Counted from the stretch's first letter, positions 48,119 through 57,542 are shown. The stretch: 64,000 nucleotides of DNA from Idiomarina fontislapidosi (GCF_003226255.1 NZ_QJST01000001.1:124001-188000), one strand, 5' to 3'. Notes: a model not told the origin generated them from the sequence alone. Program-made: numbers and translations.

Positions 48119-48422
48119 TGATTTAGCCGATTCTCAAGCCTGGCACCCAGAGTTACAAGCATACCAACGTTGGCAATCGGCTATGGAACAAAAGAAGCGC
48201 GATTTAGCCTTCGCAGAATTGCAACTGAACTGGTTAAAGAAGCAAGTTGAGATAGCGCACCAACAACGCTTGTTGAAGCCCTCGGCGGTAGCCGTAGCAC
48301 GCGAACCGGTTAACTGTATTCGAATTGCCGATGATGACTGGCGGTTGACCGGTGATGTTAAGCATTGGTCATGGGGAACTCGCGTGGCTACACAAGTTAA
48401 GCAACAAACAGGGTGCTTTTAA
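48006..48422 (+). CDS. PilP-like small exported protein (type IVb pilus)
   Basis: The start at ATG 48006 provides a complete signal peptide (basic GRWKIRW, hydrophobic core, cleavage VAA/QQQ), although it overlaps the preceding gene by 113 bp; a GTG at 48057 would leave almost no basic region. The 138-residue protein has a helical coiled-coil-like segment (about 55-88) and a C-terminal part with two cysteines. PilP of R64 is about this size and sits at the same place. Function is inferred by position. Confidence 0.55.
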   Translation: MVIGLCSGRWKIRWVSQVSLMVILISPVAAQQQHNQNDDLADSQAWHPELQAYQRWQSAMEQKKRDLAFAELQLNWLKKQVEIAHQQRLLKPSAVAVAREPVNCIRIADDDWRLTGDVKHWSWGTRVATQVKQQTGCF

Positions 48423-48424
48423 TT

Positions 48425-49822
48425 ATGGACGACATGCTGCAACTTGATGCAAAGGCGCTATATGGATGCACTATCCACCCAGTTATTTTTCAGTATTGCG
48501 AGAAGCTGTTAAATCAATGGCACGCAGAGGGGTGTGATGACAAAGCGATGTTAGCGACTGAGTCAGGACTGTTGGTGTGCTCGCCAAAGGCATTTAAACA
48601 TGCAGCGCTTGAGCGCGAGAACCTAGCCAAACTATTACGAGATTACATACAGCAACCAGCGCAGTGTGCGCTTGCCGATGCAGGTGTAATTCGTGCGGCA
48701 ATACTGACTTACCGAACAGGGCGACCTCAAGCCGAACAACAAGACTCAGTTGCTGACCAGACGCATGCCCAACAGTTATTGTCTGATCTTGTTGCTGAGG
48801 GTTTAGCTAAAGGGGCCTCGGATATTCATCTACGCTTTAGTAAATATTTTTGCCGGACCTGTTTTCGTGTGAAAGGGTTGCTGGTTGATCACCACCAACG
48901 CAATCGAGAGGCAATGACAGAGGCAATCGCAGCAGCACTGAACACACGTAGTCACGACTATAATGAAGTGTTTAACGAACAAAGTAGCGACAGTGCGAGT
49001 TTGTTAGTACCAGTAAGACGTGATGGCAGTCCCGTATCTGAGCTAAAAGTGCGATTGCAGAAATCCCCGCTTAGCGATGGTTTTGCTGTCACTTTGCGTT
49101 TGCTGGCTACTGAGATCACAAGTCAATTATCATTACAATCGCTTGGGTTTGAGTCAGATATTATTAATGGTATCGATTGCATGTTGGCTCAGCGGAGCGG
49201 TCTTATTCTCATCGTTGGCCCTACCGGTCAAGGTAAAACAACGACATTAGCGGCGTTGCATCAACGCTTTAGCGAGGCAAAAAAAATCATTTCACTCGAG
49301 GATCCGGTGGAGTTAAAGCAGCCGAATGTTGAGCAGCGCTGGATAGACTCATCAAAGCAGGAGAATGGTTTTGCGACAGCAATAAAAATCGCACTGCGTG
49401 AGGATCCAGATGTCATATCTGTCAGTGAAATTCGTGATGGGCTCACTGCAGCTGCTGCCATTCGCGCGGCACTGACGGGGCATTTAGTCACGGCTACGCT
49501 GCACGCTAGTGATTCGTTATCGGCGCTTGAACGGCTTAGAGACCTTGGTTGTGGATTAGAGCAACTACTTACGCCTGGCGTGTTACGAGGTGTTATTGCG
49601 CAACGTCTGACCTTTCAACGGGGTCAGCCCTCACTGATTGCTGAGTATATTGTGATTGATCAAGTTGCTCGTCAGTTTGCTTTAAGTAACGACTATCAGG
49701 GGTGGCGTGCGCATTTAAAACGCTGTGGTTGGCGCGGTCTAACGGAACGAGGCGTTACACATTTATTGGCTGAAACGCCGCGAGAGTATCACTATTCAAG
49801 CACAGGACCGACAGCCAAATGA
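48425..49822 (+). CDS. pilQ: PilQ-type pilus assembly ATPase (GspE/PulE family)
   Basis: The start is ATG 48425; a GTG at 48413 overlaps the preceding gene. The 465-residue secretion ATPase has Walker A GPTGQGKT (265-272), the Asp box IISLEDPVELKQPNVEQ, Walker B DPDVISVSEIRDG, and the His box TATLHASDSLSALERL. The N-terminal segment GASDIHLRFSKYFCRTCFRVKG is typical of the family. In R64-type systems PilQ powers pilus extension; no retraction ATPase is encoded nearby. The stop overlaps the next start (ATGA). Confidence 0.9.
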   Translation: MDDMLQLDAKALYGCTIHPVIFQYCEKLLNQWHAEGCDDKAMLATESGLLVCSPKAFKHAALERENLAKLLRDYIQQPAQCALADAGVIRAAILTYRTGRPQAEQQDSVADQTHAQQLLSDLVAEGLAKGASDIHLRFSKYFCRTCFRVKGLLVDHHQRNREAMTEAIAAALNTRSHDYNEVFNEQSSDSASLLVPVRRDGSPVSELKVRLQKSPLSDGFAVTLRLLATEITSQLSLQSLGFESDIINGIDCMLAQRSGLILIVGPTGQGKTTTLAALHQRFSEAKKIISLEDPVELKQPNVEQRWIDSSKQENGFATAIKIALREDPDVISVSEIRDGLTAAAAIRAALTGHLVTATLHASDSLSALERLRDLGCGLEQLLTPGVLRGVIAQRLTFQRGQPSLIAEYIVIDQVARQFALSNDYQGWRAHLKRCGWRGLTERGVTHLLAETPREYHYSSTGPTAK

Positions 49823-50838
49823 TGGGTATGGGCAGACAGCGTCAATGGCAGTGGGTTGAGGACTACTGTGTTTGGCTCGAGGATGGCAGCGGTCCGCGCG
49901 AAGCGGCCGAAGCGATGCGAACTCAGGCGGCGTATTTTAAACTTGATGCTGAACAGAAGTTGGCGGAGCGGCTGCAGATTGGCTTAAGGCGTGGTCAAAC
50001 CATTGCCCGGGCATTGCGCGGCGAGCTTAAGCAAGATTTACTCGAACTGTTCCTGATAGGTCAACAGTACCATTGCTTAACCGATTTACTTAACGACTAT
50101 CGTGACGTGACCGTAGAGTTACAGCACTTACGTTGGCTGTTTTATAAACAGCTGCTTTACCCTGTTTCTATCTTGCTGACCGTATTGCTGGCATACGCCT
50201 ATGCTGCAAGTAGCTATTTACCGAAATTATTAAGTTATACCGAATCGAAGACATCGGACTGGACGGTGGCGTGGGTGCTTAGTGTGGGAAACAACATTGC
50301 GTCTGGCTGGTGGTGGTGGCTGGTATCCATCGCAACTGGATTATTTTGTTGGCGTTGGACAGCTCAAAACTGGACGGGCGCGTATCGGACACGGTTAGAG
50401 CGCTATGGGATATTTGCTCAGTATCGCGCATTAAATGCGTTGTGGCTGACGCGTTTAGTGGCTGTTCTCATGCATCACAGAGTCGCGCTGGATACTATTT
50501 TTGCAGTGCTGAAACGTGTTGCTTCACCTTATGCTCGCTGGCACTTAACGCAAATGCAGAGACGCTTGGCGCAAGGGCGGGTGAGTTTAGCGATTGTGCT
50601 CGACACGGGCTTGCTGCTTCCTCGGCAGTTATTCCGAATAAGTCACCGGCAACAATTTAGTGGTCAGCGGGAGGCGCTTATTAAGGTTGCGCAGCGCAGT
50701 TATATCGATATTCAGCGCAGCATCGCCTACCAGCAGCGTCTCTGGTTAGTGTTGTGCTATCTCGTGATTACCGGCTTGTTGTTACTGCTGCTTAGCGCCG
50801 TGGGTAACACGATGATGCGCGTCATGATGTCGATTTAA
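49819..50838 (+). CDS. pilR: PilR-type inner-membrane platform protein (GspF family)
   Basis: The 339-residue protein has the GspF/TadC-like layout: a soluble helical domain (about 1-105), membrane segments at about 110-135 and 150-190, a second helical domain (about 195-300, with HHRVALDTIFAVLKRV) and a last helix near the C-terminus. It should anchor the ATPase at the base of the pilus. It is coupled to pilQ by ATGA overlap. pilS follows after 21 bp. Confidence 0.83.
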   Translation: MMGMGRQRQWQWVEDYCVWLEDGSGPREAAEAMRTQAAYFKLDAEQKLAERLQIGLRRGQTIARALRGELKQDLLELFLIGQQYHCLTDLLNDYRDVTVELQHLRWLFYKQLLYPVSILLTVLLAYAYAASSYLPKLLSYTESKTSDWTVAWVLSVGNNIASGWWWWLVSIATGLFCWRWTAQNWTGAYRTRLERYGIFAQYRALNALWLTRLVAVLMHHRVALDTIFAVLKRVASPYARWHLTQMQRRLAQGRVSLAIVLDTGLLLPRQLFRISHRQQFSGQREALIKVAQRSYIDIQRSIAYQQRLWLVLCYLVITGLLLLLLSAVGNTMMRVMMSI

Positions 50839-50859
50839 TCTTTTCAAGGAGCGATTAGG

Positions 50860-51303
50860 GTGCGAGTAAAAGTTAAAGGATTCACATTTATCGAAGTGTT
50901 AGCAGTGCTGAGCATTATTGCTATTGCTTCGCTGGGGACATTAGTGCTGCGTGATTGGGCGGTTGGGAATGCTCGAGTGTCGGAGGCTAAAAATCTCATT
51001 ACAACGTTACAAGCAGGCGCACAAATGTGGAAGCCGGCAAGCGGTGAGTTTACTGGTATTAGTATGACCGAGCTCAGTAATATAGGTGCTGTGCCTTCTG
51101 ACTGGGCGGATGGTGTGGGTAAAAATCCATGGGGTGGTGATATCATGATCGGCCCAGATACGGTCGATGCATCTAAATATATTATACGACTTACTAATGT
51201 TGGAAGCGCTGAGGAAGGGCAGCGATTGGTTCGTGACTATACAGATATATCTGCTCTGACATCTTATGCGGATGGCGACTTCACTGTAACTTTCCAAGGT
51301 TAA
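50860..51303 (+). CDS. pilS: Type IVb major prepilin (PilS-like)
   Basis: It starts at GTG 50860, 9 nt after AAGGAG. The 147-residue product has a 7-residue leader ending KG, then FTFIEVLAVLSIIAIASLGTL, a prepilin N-terminal helix with Glu5. The mature part has PilS-like blocks (SEAKNLITTLQAGAQMW, NPWGGDIMI). The leader is much shorter than usual for type IVb, and no cysteine is present, so there is no C-terminal disulfide. A strong own SD fits high expression. Confidence 0.85.
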   Translation: MRVKVKGFTFIEVLAVLSIIAIASLGTLVLRDWAVGNARVSEAKNLITTLQAGAQMWKPASGEFTGISMTELSNIGAVPSDWADGVGKNPWGGDIMIGPDTVDASKYIIRLTNVGSAEEGQRLVRDYTDISALTSYADGDFTVTFQG

Positions 51304-51707
51304 TGCGTAATCACGGCTTTAGCCTATGGGAAGTCGTATTAGCCGCAGTGATACTAGCCGGTGTGTGGCAGGTATCATTTGCGGCGTGGCGTTGGCAAGC
51401 TCACGTGCAAACGCGACTCCAATGGCAGCAACAACTGATCATGTTGATTCAAGCACAGCGCGAGCATTATCAACGGTTTGGCGCGTTTGCGCTGACCGAA
51501 GCGCAACTGGCTCGGCAAGGCCGATACGTAATACCCGTGTGGCCCTTCGCTACACGTTGGCGGTTTATCCCCGATCCCTATTACAACGAACAATTATTCA
51601 TGCGCTCACCGCTCGAAGGGGTAGAGCCCGCGCTTTTACTTGGCAAACACTTACCTTTTGAACAGCAGGGCAATGAGGTCACTATTCGTGTTATGGGGAC
51701 GCCTTAA
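51303..51707 (+). CDS. Minor prepilin-like protein
   Basis: The start codon overlaps the pilS stop (TAATG). The 134-residue product begins MRNHG/FSLWEVVLAAVILAGVW, a prepilin cleavage signal with Glu at +5 and a hydrophobic helix. The rest is basic and aromatic, without recognisable domains. It could be a minor pilin that primes or tips the fibre, in the place where PilV occurs in R64, but it is far shorter and has no shufflon. Confidence 0.65.
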   Translation: MRNHGFSLWEVVLAAVILAGVWQVSFAAWRWQAHVQTRLQWQQQLIMLIQAQREHYQRFGAFALTEAQLARQGRYVIPVWPFATRWRFIPDPYYNEQLFMRSPLEGVEPALLLGKHLPFEQQGNEVTIRVMGTP

Positions 51708-52350
51708 CAAGCATCACCGGCAGAGCGGGCAAAGCTTGGTCGAAGCCGTGGTGGTGTTGCCGTTTATGCTGTTATTTGGTTTGTTATTGGCTCAATTACT
51801 TTACCTATGGTGGGCCCAGCAAACATTATTCGTAGCCACGCAGTACGCAGCACGCGTCGGTGCCATCAATCATGGCGAAAAACGGCCAATGCGAGTGATT
51901 TTAGCGGCGACAATGGCAAGCTTAGCGCCAAAAGATAAGGATATTGAAAGCTGGCAAAATATGCTTAAATCTGTTGCGGCGCAACAGCTGCATGGGCTGC
52001 AGTTTGCCGAGATAAGCATCAAACAACCCACCGACGAAATGTTTAGTCTGTTTAAAGAGCGCTTTTACGATCAGGAAGCGCAAACATGGATTGAAGAAAT
52101 TCCTGTTGATCATTATTGGGCGCGGCGGCAAGCCGCCGAGGACGAAGAGGCTTATGTTGCAGCAACGACCTTAAAAATTGAAGTGACTTGGTGCCTAGCG
52201 TTAAAAGTACCGTTAGCTGATCGCGTACTATCGGAGCTGGCGCCATTTTCAGCGCGTTGCGAGATGGCTAATCAAATGACGGGAGATAATTATTGGCCGC
52301 TCACAGCAACCGCTGAACACAGAATGCTCAGCGGTTACCGTAAGCGGTAA
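51673..52350 (+). CDS. TadE-like pseudopilin at the end of the type IVb pilus operon
   Basis: I choose ATG 51673 (CAGGG just before), overlapping the preceding gene by 35 bp; the frame is open to 51640. The 225-residue product has HRQSG/QSLVEAVVVLPF followed by a long hydrophobic helix, the hallmark of TadE/TadF pseudopilins, with a G/xxxxE cleavage site. A soluble C-terminal domain with two cysteines follows. TadE proteins normally belong to Tad/Flp pili, so its presence here is unusual. The stop lies within a small hairpin. Confidence 0.72.
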   Translation: MRSLFVLWGRLNKHHRQSGQSLVEAVVVLPFMLLFGLLLAQLLYLWWAQQTLFVATQYAARVGAINHGEKRPMRVILAATMASLAPKDKDIESWQNMLKSVAAQQLHGLQFAEISIKQPTDEMFSLFKERFYDQEAQTWIEEIPVDHYWARRQAAEDEEAYVAATTLKIEVTWCLALKVPLADRVLSELAPFSARCEMANQMTGDNYWPLTATAEHRMLSGYRKR

Positions 52351-52351
52351 C
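52334..52351. repeat. Hairpin at the end of the pilus operon
   Basis: GTTACCG and CGGTAAC around TAAG overlap the last codons and stop of the TadE-like gene. There is no T-run on either strand, so at best it is a weak terminator between the pilus operon and folD. Confidence 0.4.
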
Positions 52352-52355
52352 AGCG

Positions 52356-53216
52356 TTATACCTTGTCGTGATAATCGACACACGCTTGTAGGGTGTTCTC
52401 AATAAGCGACGCGACCGTCATCGGACCAACACCGCCCGGCACCGGGGTAATCCATCCGGCACGTTGAGCCGCGGTTTCAAACTCGACATCACCTGTCAGA
52501 CGTCCGTCGTGCAACCGATTCATGCCGACATCGATAACGATAGCACCTTCTTTAATCCAATCTCCCGGAATAAACTCAGGTTTACCGACGGCGACCACAA
52601 CAATGTCCGCCCGCCGTACATGCTTTTCTAAATCATTGGTGAAGCGATGACACACCGTGGTGGTCGCCCCTGCGAGGAGTAACTCTAAGCTCATTGGGCG
52701 ACCAACAATGTTTGACGCGCCCACAACAACCGCGTTGAGGCCGTGCAAATCAACCTGCGTACTCTCAAGCAGGGAAATAATGCCTTTGGGTGTACACGGT
52801 CTGAGTGCCGGAATGCGCTGCGCGAGGCGACCGACATTATATGGGTGAAAACCATCGACATCTTTATGCGGATGGATACGCTCAAGAATCGGCGTTGCAT
52901 CTAAGCCCGCGGGCAGTGGTAACTGCAACAGGATGCCGTCAATCTCAGGATTGTCGTTGAGCTCATCAATTAGTTGCTCGAGTGCTGCCTGCGAGGTATC
53001 ACTCGGCATGTCATAATCAAACGAGCGAATACCGACTTGCTCACACGCGCGTCGTTTGTTGCCCACGTAGACTTCCGATGCGGGATCTTGTCCAACCAAA
53101 ACGACCGCCAAACCTGGCGCGCGCTTCCCTGCGCTGAGTCGTTCGTCAATTTGCGTTTTTACGGATGCTCTGATGTTTGCAGCGATTGCTTTACCATCAA
53201 TTAGCTGTGCAGGCAT
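52356..53216 (-). CDS. folD: Bifunctional methylene-THF dehydrogenase / methenyl-THF cyclohydrolase
   Basis: I choose ATG 53216 ([16 protein letters not shown]), 8 nt after AAGGG; the frame extends to 53237. The 286-residue enzyme interconverts methylene-, methenyl- and formyl-tetrahydrofolate. Active-site Lys lies in [13 protein letters not shown], and the blocks [10 protein letters not shown] and [13 protein letters not shown] are intact. Confidence 0.95.
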   Translation of the reverse strand: MPAQLIDGKAIAANIRASVKTQIDERLSAGKRAPGLAVVLVGQDPASEVYVGNKRRACEQVGIRSFDYDMPSDTSQAALEQLIDELNDNPEIDGILLQLPLPAGLDATPILERIHPHKDVDGFHPYNVGRLAQRIPALRPCTPKGIISLLESTQVDLHGLNAVVVGASNIVGRPMSLELLLAGATTTVCHRFTNDLEKHVRRADIVVVAVGKPEFIPGDWIKEGAIVIDVGMNRLHDGRLTGDVEFETAAQRAGWITPVPGGVGPMTVASLIENTLQACVDYHDKV

Positions 53217-53370
53217 ATAGGGACCCTTGCTTGTCAATGAAATTAGAATTGAAAAAGCTTTGAATGGCTTAGTAGTTTACCGCTATTTGAGGTGAAATGT
53301 CACTGATTGTCGGAATTATGGTCAGCTTGGCGCAAAAGTAGCCAAACGACCGGTTTTTGCCAAAAAAAGT

Positions 53371-53410
53371 TTGACGCACGGGAAACTTATGGGTAATATT
53401 CGCCCCCGTT
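53371..53410 (+). promoter_or_regulatory. tRNA-operon promoter with GC-rich discriminator
   Basis: TTGACG (53371-53376), a 17-nt spacer and TAATAT (53394-53399) are followed by TCGCCCCCG. A G/C-rich discriminator directly after the -10 is the mark of stringently controlled stable-RNA promoters. Confidence 0.7.
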
Positions 53411-53448
53411 GTCAGGCAGCATTGCTTGGCACCGCCATTAGTCAAAAT

Positions 53449-53525
53449 CGGCGAGTAGCGCAGTTTGGTAGCGCACTTGGTTTGGGTCCAAGGGGTCGCT
53501 GGTTCGAATCCAGTCTCGCCGACCA
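53449..53525 (+). tRNA. tRNA-Pro (UGG)
   Basis: 77 nt with encoded CCA. The acceptor stem CGGCGAG/CTCGCCG and anticodon arm CTTGG-TTTGGGT-CCAAG give anticodon TGG. It is identical to the copy at 53769-53845. Confidence 0.96.
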
Positions 53526-53557
53526 TTTTGACTCTAGGGTAGCAGGAATGTTCGATT

Positions 53558-53634
<77 letters not shown>

Positions 53635-53661
53635 GAACGCGCCATGAAGATTCAATACAGT

Positions 53662-53738
53662 GGTGGGTGTAGCTCAGTTGGTAGAGCCCCGGATTGTGAT
53701 TCCGGTTGTCGTGGGTTCAAGTCCCATCATCCACCCCA
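53662..53738 (+). tRNA. tRNA-His (GUG)
   Basis: 77 nt including the extra G at position -1, which faces C73 as required for HisRS, and the encoded CCA. The anticodon loop TTGTGAT gives GTG. Confidence 0.95.
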
Positions 53739-53768
53739 CTTCTTCTCTTCTAAATCCTTTTTTAAAAT

Positions 53769-53845
53769 CGGCGAGTAGCGCAGTTTGGTAGCGCACTTGG
53801 TTTGGGTCCAAGGGGTCGCTGGTTCGAATCCAGTCTCGCCGACCA
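53769..53845 (+). tRNA. tRNA-Pro (UGG), second identical copy
   Basis: Same 77 bases as 53449-53525, with the preceding AAAAT also shared. The order Pro-Arg-His-Pro indicates a local duplication around the Arg and His genes. Confidence 0.96.
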
Positions 53846-53886
53846 CGCTTTAACTAAATAAATCTTAATCAATCCTTTTAAAGATA

Positions 53887-53913
53887 CGTGCGATGATCGG
53901 CACGCGTTTTCTT
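53887..53913 (+). terminator. Probable terminator of the tRNA operon
   Basis: CGTGCGAT... pairs with ATCGGCACG with one bulge, followed by CGTTTTCTT. Confidence 0.5.
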
Positions 53914-53941
53914 CGCTGCGTTGGCACTCCAGAATTCACTC

Positions 53942-53970
53942 TCGACTATTCGCTATTGACTCGCTATAAT
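53942..53970 (+). promoter_or_regulatory. Candidate sigma-70 promoter for tig
   Basis: TCGACT, a 17-nt spacer and a perfect TATAAT (53965-53970). It predicts a leader of about 125 nt before tig. Confidence 0.55.
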
Positions 53971-54103
53971 GCTGCGTCATTTTTAAAGGATAACGCCGTT
54001 GTTTGCGTTCAAGGTGATTTGGCTTACAGCCTTATAGGTGTGAACTGAATGAGCTTTTAAAAGCAAGCAACACTTCACTGATTGAAACCGAGGTAAAAAG
54101 GCA

Positions 54104-55402
54104 ATGCAGGTTTCTGTAGAGACAACACAAGGTTTAGAACGTCGTGTGACGATTACGGTACCGGCGGACGTTATTGATAACGAAGTAAAACGTTTATTAA
54201 AAGAAGAATACCGTCACCGCCGTGTGAATGGATTCCGTAAAGGAAAAATTCCTCCACACGTATTGCAGAAGCTATTTGGTCGCGAAGCACGCTCTCGTGC
54301 CGCTTCTGGTGTAATGCAGAGCAAATATTATGAAGCCATCATGCAGGAAAAAATCAATCCTGCGGGTGCGCCGGCGATCGAGCCTAAAGTCAACGAACCT
54401 GGTAAAGACTTAGAGTTCACTGCGACTTTTGAAGTTTACCCAGAAGTTGAGGTTAAAAACCTCGACAAGATTGAAATCGAGAAGCCAACCGTTGAAGTGA
54501 CTGACGCGGATGTTGAAAGCATGCTTGAGACGTTGCGTAAGCAACACGCTGGCTGGAAAGAAGTTAAGCGTAAGTCAAAAGATGGCGACCGTGTAACGAT
54601 GGACTTCGTTGGTTCAATTGACGGTGAAGAGTTTGAAGGTGGTAAAGCCTCTGACTTTGCACTTGAGCTGGGCGAAGGCCGCATGATCCCTGGTTTTGAA
54701 GACCAAATCAAAGGTATTAAAGCAGGTGAAGAGAAAACCATCGAGGTGACTTTCCCTGAAGACTACCATGCGGAAAACCTGAAAGGTAAAGACGCACAGT
54801 TCGTAGTAACCGCGAAGAAAGTCGAAGAACGCGAGCTACCTGAGCTTGATGACGAGTTTGTTGCCTTGTTCGGTGTTAAAGAAGGCGGTGTTGACGCGCT
54901 TAAAGCTGAAGTTCGTAAGAACATGGAGCGTGAGCTAAGCAACACGGTTAAGAGCAAGGTTAAAGAGCAAGTATTAAAAGGTATCGTTGAGCAAAACGAA
55001 GTTGAATTGCCAAAAGCAATGATCGATCAAGAAATCGACGCATTGCGTAAGCAAGCAGCACAACGTTTTGGCGGTAATGCAGAACAGATGCCAGACTTAC
55101 CTGCTGAACTGTTCGAAGAACAAGCTAAAGAGCGCGTTAAAGTCGGTCTATTGTTGGGTGAAGTGATTCGCACCAACGAAATGAAGCCAGAAGACGAGCG
55201 CGTTGATACTATCATCGCTAACGCAGCTTCTGCTTACGAAGATCCGCAAGAAGTCATTGAGTACTACAAGTCAAACAACGACATGATGCAGCAAATTCGC
55301 AATGTCGCGCTTGAAGAACAAGCCGTTGAGTTTGTACTTGAGCAAGCAAAAGTGACTGAGAAGAAAGCGAGCTTCGATGACATTATGAACCCTAAGCAGT
55401 AA
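54104..55402 (+). CDS. tig: Trigger factor
   Basis: The 432-residue ribosome-bound chaperone and prolyl isomerase has all three domains: the ribosome-binding signature [12 protein letters not shown] near residues 43-54, the FKBP-like isomerase domain ([19 protein letters not shown] onward), and the helical C-terminal arms. It heads the tig-clpP-clpX-lon cluster. Confidence 0.97.
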   Translation: MQVSVETTQGLERRVTITVPADVIDNEVKRLLKEEYRHRRVNGFRKGKIPPHVLQKLFGREARSRAASGVMQSKYYEAIMQEKINPAGAPAIEPKVNEPGKDLEFTATFEVYPEVEVKNLDKIEIEKPTVEVTDADVESMLETLRKQHAGWKEVKRKSKDGDRVTMDFVGSIDGEEFEGGKASDFALELGEGRMIPGFEDQIKGIKAGEEKTIEVTFPEDYHAENLKGKDAQFVVTAKKVEERELPELDDEFVALFGVKEGGVDALKAEVRKNMERELSNTVKSKVKEQVLKGIVEQNEVELPKAMIDQEIDALRKQAAQRFGGNAEQMPDLPAELFEEQAKERVKVGLLLGEVIRTNEMKPEDERVDTIIANAASAYEDPQEVIEYYKSNNDMMQQIRNVALEEQAVEFVLEQAKVTEKKASFDDIMNPKQ

Positions 55403-55432
55403 TCTATCCGCAAGGATAAATCGACGGAGTCC

Positions 55433-55462
55433 TTGACGAGCTCCGTCTGTGCTTGGTTTAAT
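55433..55462 (+). promoter_or_regulatory. Candidate clpP promoter abutting the tig terminator
   Basis: TTGACG (55433-55438), an 18-nt spacer and TTTAAT (55457-55462). Transcription would start inside the terminator stem at 55463-55487, so such transcripts would lack its 5' arm and escape termination. Confidence 0.5.
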
Positions 55463-55493
55463 GGCTCGTATGTAACTCATACGAGCCTTTTTC
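55463..55493 (+). terminator. Rho-independent terminator between tig and clpP
   Basis: GGCTCGTATG and CATACGAGCC with a TAACT loop, followed by TTTTTC. Two smaller hairpins (55405-55418 and 55423-55447) precede it after the tig stop. Confidence 0.88.
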
Positions 55494-55514
55494 TTATTAG
55501 GAGCTTTATCATTC

Positions 55515-56132
55515 ATGTCTAACGATATTCAGGATCCCATGGCACAGCTCGTCCCGATGGTCGTGGAGCAAACCTCAAAAGGTGAACGTTCCTACGATAT
55601 TTACTCGCGACTGTTAAAAGAGCGTGTCATTTTCTGCTGTGGACAGGTCGAAGACCACATGGCTAATTTGATTGTTGCCCAATTACTATTTTTGGAATCA
55701 GACAATCCTGATAAAGACATCTATCTCTATATCAACTCTCCAGGTGGTGTAGTGACCGCGGGTATGGCGATTTACGACACCATGCGTTTTATTAAACCTG
55801 ATGTCAGCACGGTGTGCATGGGACAGGCAGCGAGCATGGGCGCATTCTTACTGGCGGGCGGCGCGCAAGGTAAACGCTATTGTTTGCCTAATTCACGCGT
55901 GATGATTCACCAACCCTTGGGTGGCTTCCAAGGACAAGCGTCTGATTTCGAGATTCATGCGAAGCAAATTTTGGATCTGAAAGAGCGCTTAAACCGTATG
56001 TTAGCTGAGAACACTGGACAAGATTACGAGAAAGTGGCGCGTGATACGGATCGTGACCATTTCTTAACTGCGCCGGAAGCAGTCGATTACGGACTAGTCG
56101 ATGGTATTTTGAATAAGCGCGGCGAAGAGTAG
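55515..56132 (+). CDS. clpP: ATP-dependent Clp protease proteolytic subunit
   Basis: The 205-residue serine peptidase forms the 14-mer chamber of ClpXP and ClpAP. Ser107 ([11 protein letters not shown]) and His132 ([11 protein letters not shown]) are visible, and the third residue Asp lies near position 181. SD AGGAG precedes the ATG. clpX follows after 12 bp. Confidence 0.97.
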   Translation: MSNDIQDPMAQLVPMVVEQTSKGERSYDIYSRLLKERVIFCCGQVEDHMANLIVAQLLFLESDNPDKDIYLYINSPGGVVTAGMAIYDTMRFIKPDVSTVCMGQAASMGAFLLAGGAQGKRYCLPNSRVMIHQPLGGFQGQASDFEIHAKQILDLKERLNRMLAENTGQDYEKVARDTDRDHFLTAPEAVDYGLVDGILNKRGEE

Positions 56133-56144
56133 TAGGAGAGTCGA

Positions 56145-57422
56145 ATGACCGATAAAACGCAAGGCGACGGTGACAAGCCGCTCTATTGTACGTTCTGCGG
56201 CAAAAGTCAGCACGAAGTGAAAAAGCTGATCGCTGGGCCTTCGGTATTTATTTGTGATGAGTGTGTCGACTTATGTAACGATATTTTGAAAGAGGAAATT
56301 CAGAATATTGCGGCGGCACCTGAGCACGATAAGTTACCCGTGCCTAAAGAGATCCGTAAGCACTTGGACGATTATGTGATTGGTCAAGAACGTGCGAAGA
56401 AAGTGCTATCTGTAGCGGTTTATAACCACTATAAGCGCTTACGTAACGCGGGTAAGGGCAAAGACGACGTTGAACTAGGCAAAAGTAACATCTTGCTGAT
56501 TGGTCCTACGGGTTCGGGTAAAACGTTCCTTGCCGAAACCATGGCGCGCTTTTTGGATGTGCCATTTACCATGGCTGATGCAACGACACTGACTGAAGCC
56601 GGCTATGTCGGTGAAGATGTCGAGAACATTATTCAGAAACTGTTGCAGAAATGCGATTACGACGTTGAGAAAGCTGAGCGCGGTATCGTATATATTGACG
56701 AAATCGATAAGATTTCACGTAAGTCGGAAAACCCATCCATCACCCGCGATGTCAGTGGTGAGGGTGTGCAGCAGGCATTACTGAAATTGATCGAGGGCAC
56801 CGTTGCGTCGGTACCTCCACAAGGGGGGCGGAAACACCCTCAGCAAGAATTCTTGCAAGTGGATACCTCAAAGATCTTGTTCGTTTGCGGCGGTGCATTT
56901 GCGGGTCTTGAACGCGTGATTGAGCAACGTCTTGCAACCGGCACTGGCATTGGCTTTGGCGCACAAGTGAAGAGTCCTAATAGTGCCGCGCAAAGCGAGA
57001 TCATCAGTCAAGTCGAGCCAGAAGACTTGGTTCGTTATGGCTTGATTCCTGAGTTCATTGGTCGCTTGCCTGTTGTTGCGACCTTGGACGAGCTGAACGA
57101 AGATGCGCTCGTTGAGATCTTACGAGAGCCTAAAAACGCACTGACGAAGCAATATTCAGCGCTGTTCGAGATGGAAGATGTTGAGCTTGAGTTCCGTGAA
57201 GATGCGTTACGTGCTATCGCTAAAAAGGCGATGAACCGTAAAACGGGTGCTCGGGGTCTACGTTCGATCGTCGAAGGCGTTTTATTAGGTACCATGTATG
57301 ATCTTCCTTCGATTGAAGGCGTATCTAAAGTCGTAGTGGATGAATCCGTTGTGGCTGGCGAGTCAGACCCCATTTTGATTTACTCCAATCAATCGGATGA
57401 GAAACACGCATCAGGCGAATAA
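56145..57422 (+). CDS. clpX: ClpX ATPase subunit of ClpXP
   Basis: The 425-residue AAA+ unfoldase has its N-terminal zinc-binding domain ([11 protein letters not shown]...CDECVDLC), Walker A GPTGSGKT, Walker [11 protein letters not shown], and a [13 protein letters not shown] block. It selects and threads substrates into ClpP. A terminator follows. Confidence 0.97.
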   Translation: MTDKTQGDGDKPLYCTFCGKSQHEVKKLIAGPSVFICDECVDLCNDILKEEIQNIAAAPEHDKLPVPKEIRKHLDDYVIGQERAKKVLSVAVYNHYKRLRNAGKGKDDVELGKSNILLIGPTGSGKTFLAETMARFLDVPFTMADATTLTEAGYVGEDVENIIQKLLQKCDYDVEKAERGIVYIDEIDKISRKSENPSITRDVSGEGVQQALLKLIEGTVASVPPQGGRKHPQQEFLQVDTSKILFVCGGAFAGLERVIEQRLATGTGIGFGAQVKSPNSAAQSEIISQVEPEDLVRYGLIPEFIGRLPVVATLDELNEDALVEILREPKNALTKQYSALFEMEDVELEFREDALRAIAKKAMNRKTGARGLRSIVEGVLLGTMYDLPSIEGVSKVVVDESVVAGESDPILIYSNQSDEKHASGE

Positions 57423-57449
57423 GCGGGTGTGTTCAGCCCAAAGTTGACA

Positions 57450-57475
57450 AAAAGGGCCGGTTGGGCCCTTTTTTT
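57450..57475 (+). terminator. Rho-independent terminator after clpX
   Basis: AAAAGGGCC and GGGCCCTTTTTTT around a short loop. Confidence 0.88.
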
Positions 57476-57485
57476 ATGCAAACCG

Positions 57486-57512
57486 TTGAACTTTGCCATA
57501 CAGACCACATAT
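57486..57512 (+). promoter_or_regulatory. Candidate heat-shock (sigma-32) promoter for lon
   Basis: TTGAAC, a 13-nt spacer and CCACATAT resemble the sigma-32 consensus (CTTGAAA, 13-15 nt, CCCCATnT). lon is a known sigma-32 target in E. coli, and the site lies 31 bp before the gene. Confidence 0.55.
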
Positions 57513-57542
57513 TAAAGATAGAACTAAGGTCAGGAGAATTTG

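Noticed and set aside
50310-50660. 116-codon frame inside pilR
   Set aside because: It overlaps the GspF-type gene completely in another frame and has no start context or recognisable protein pattern.
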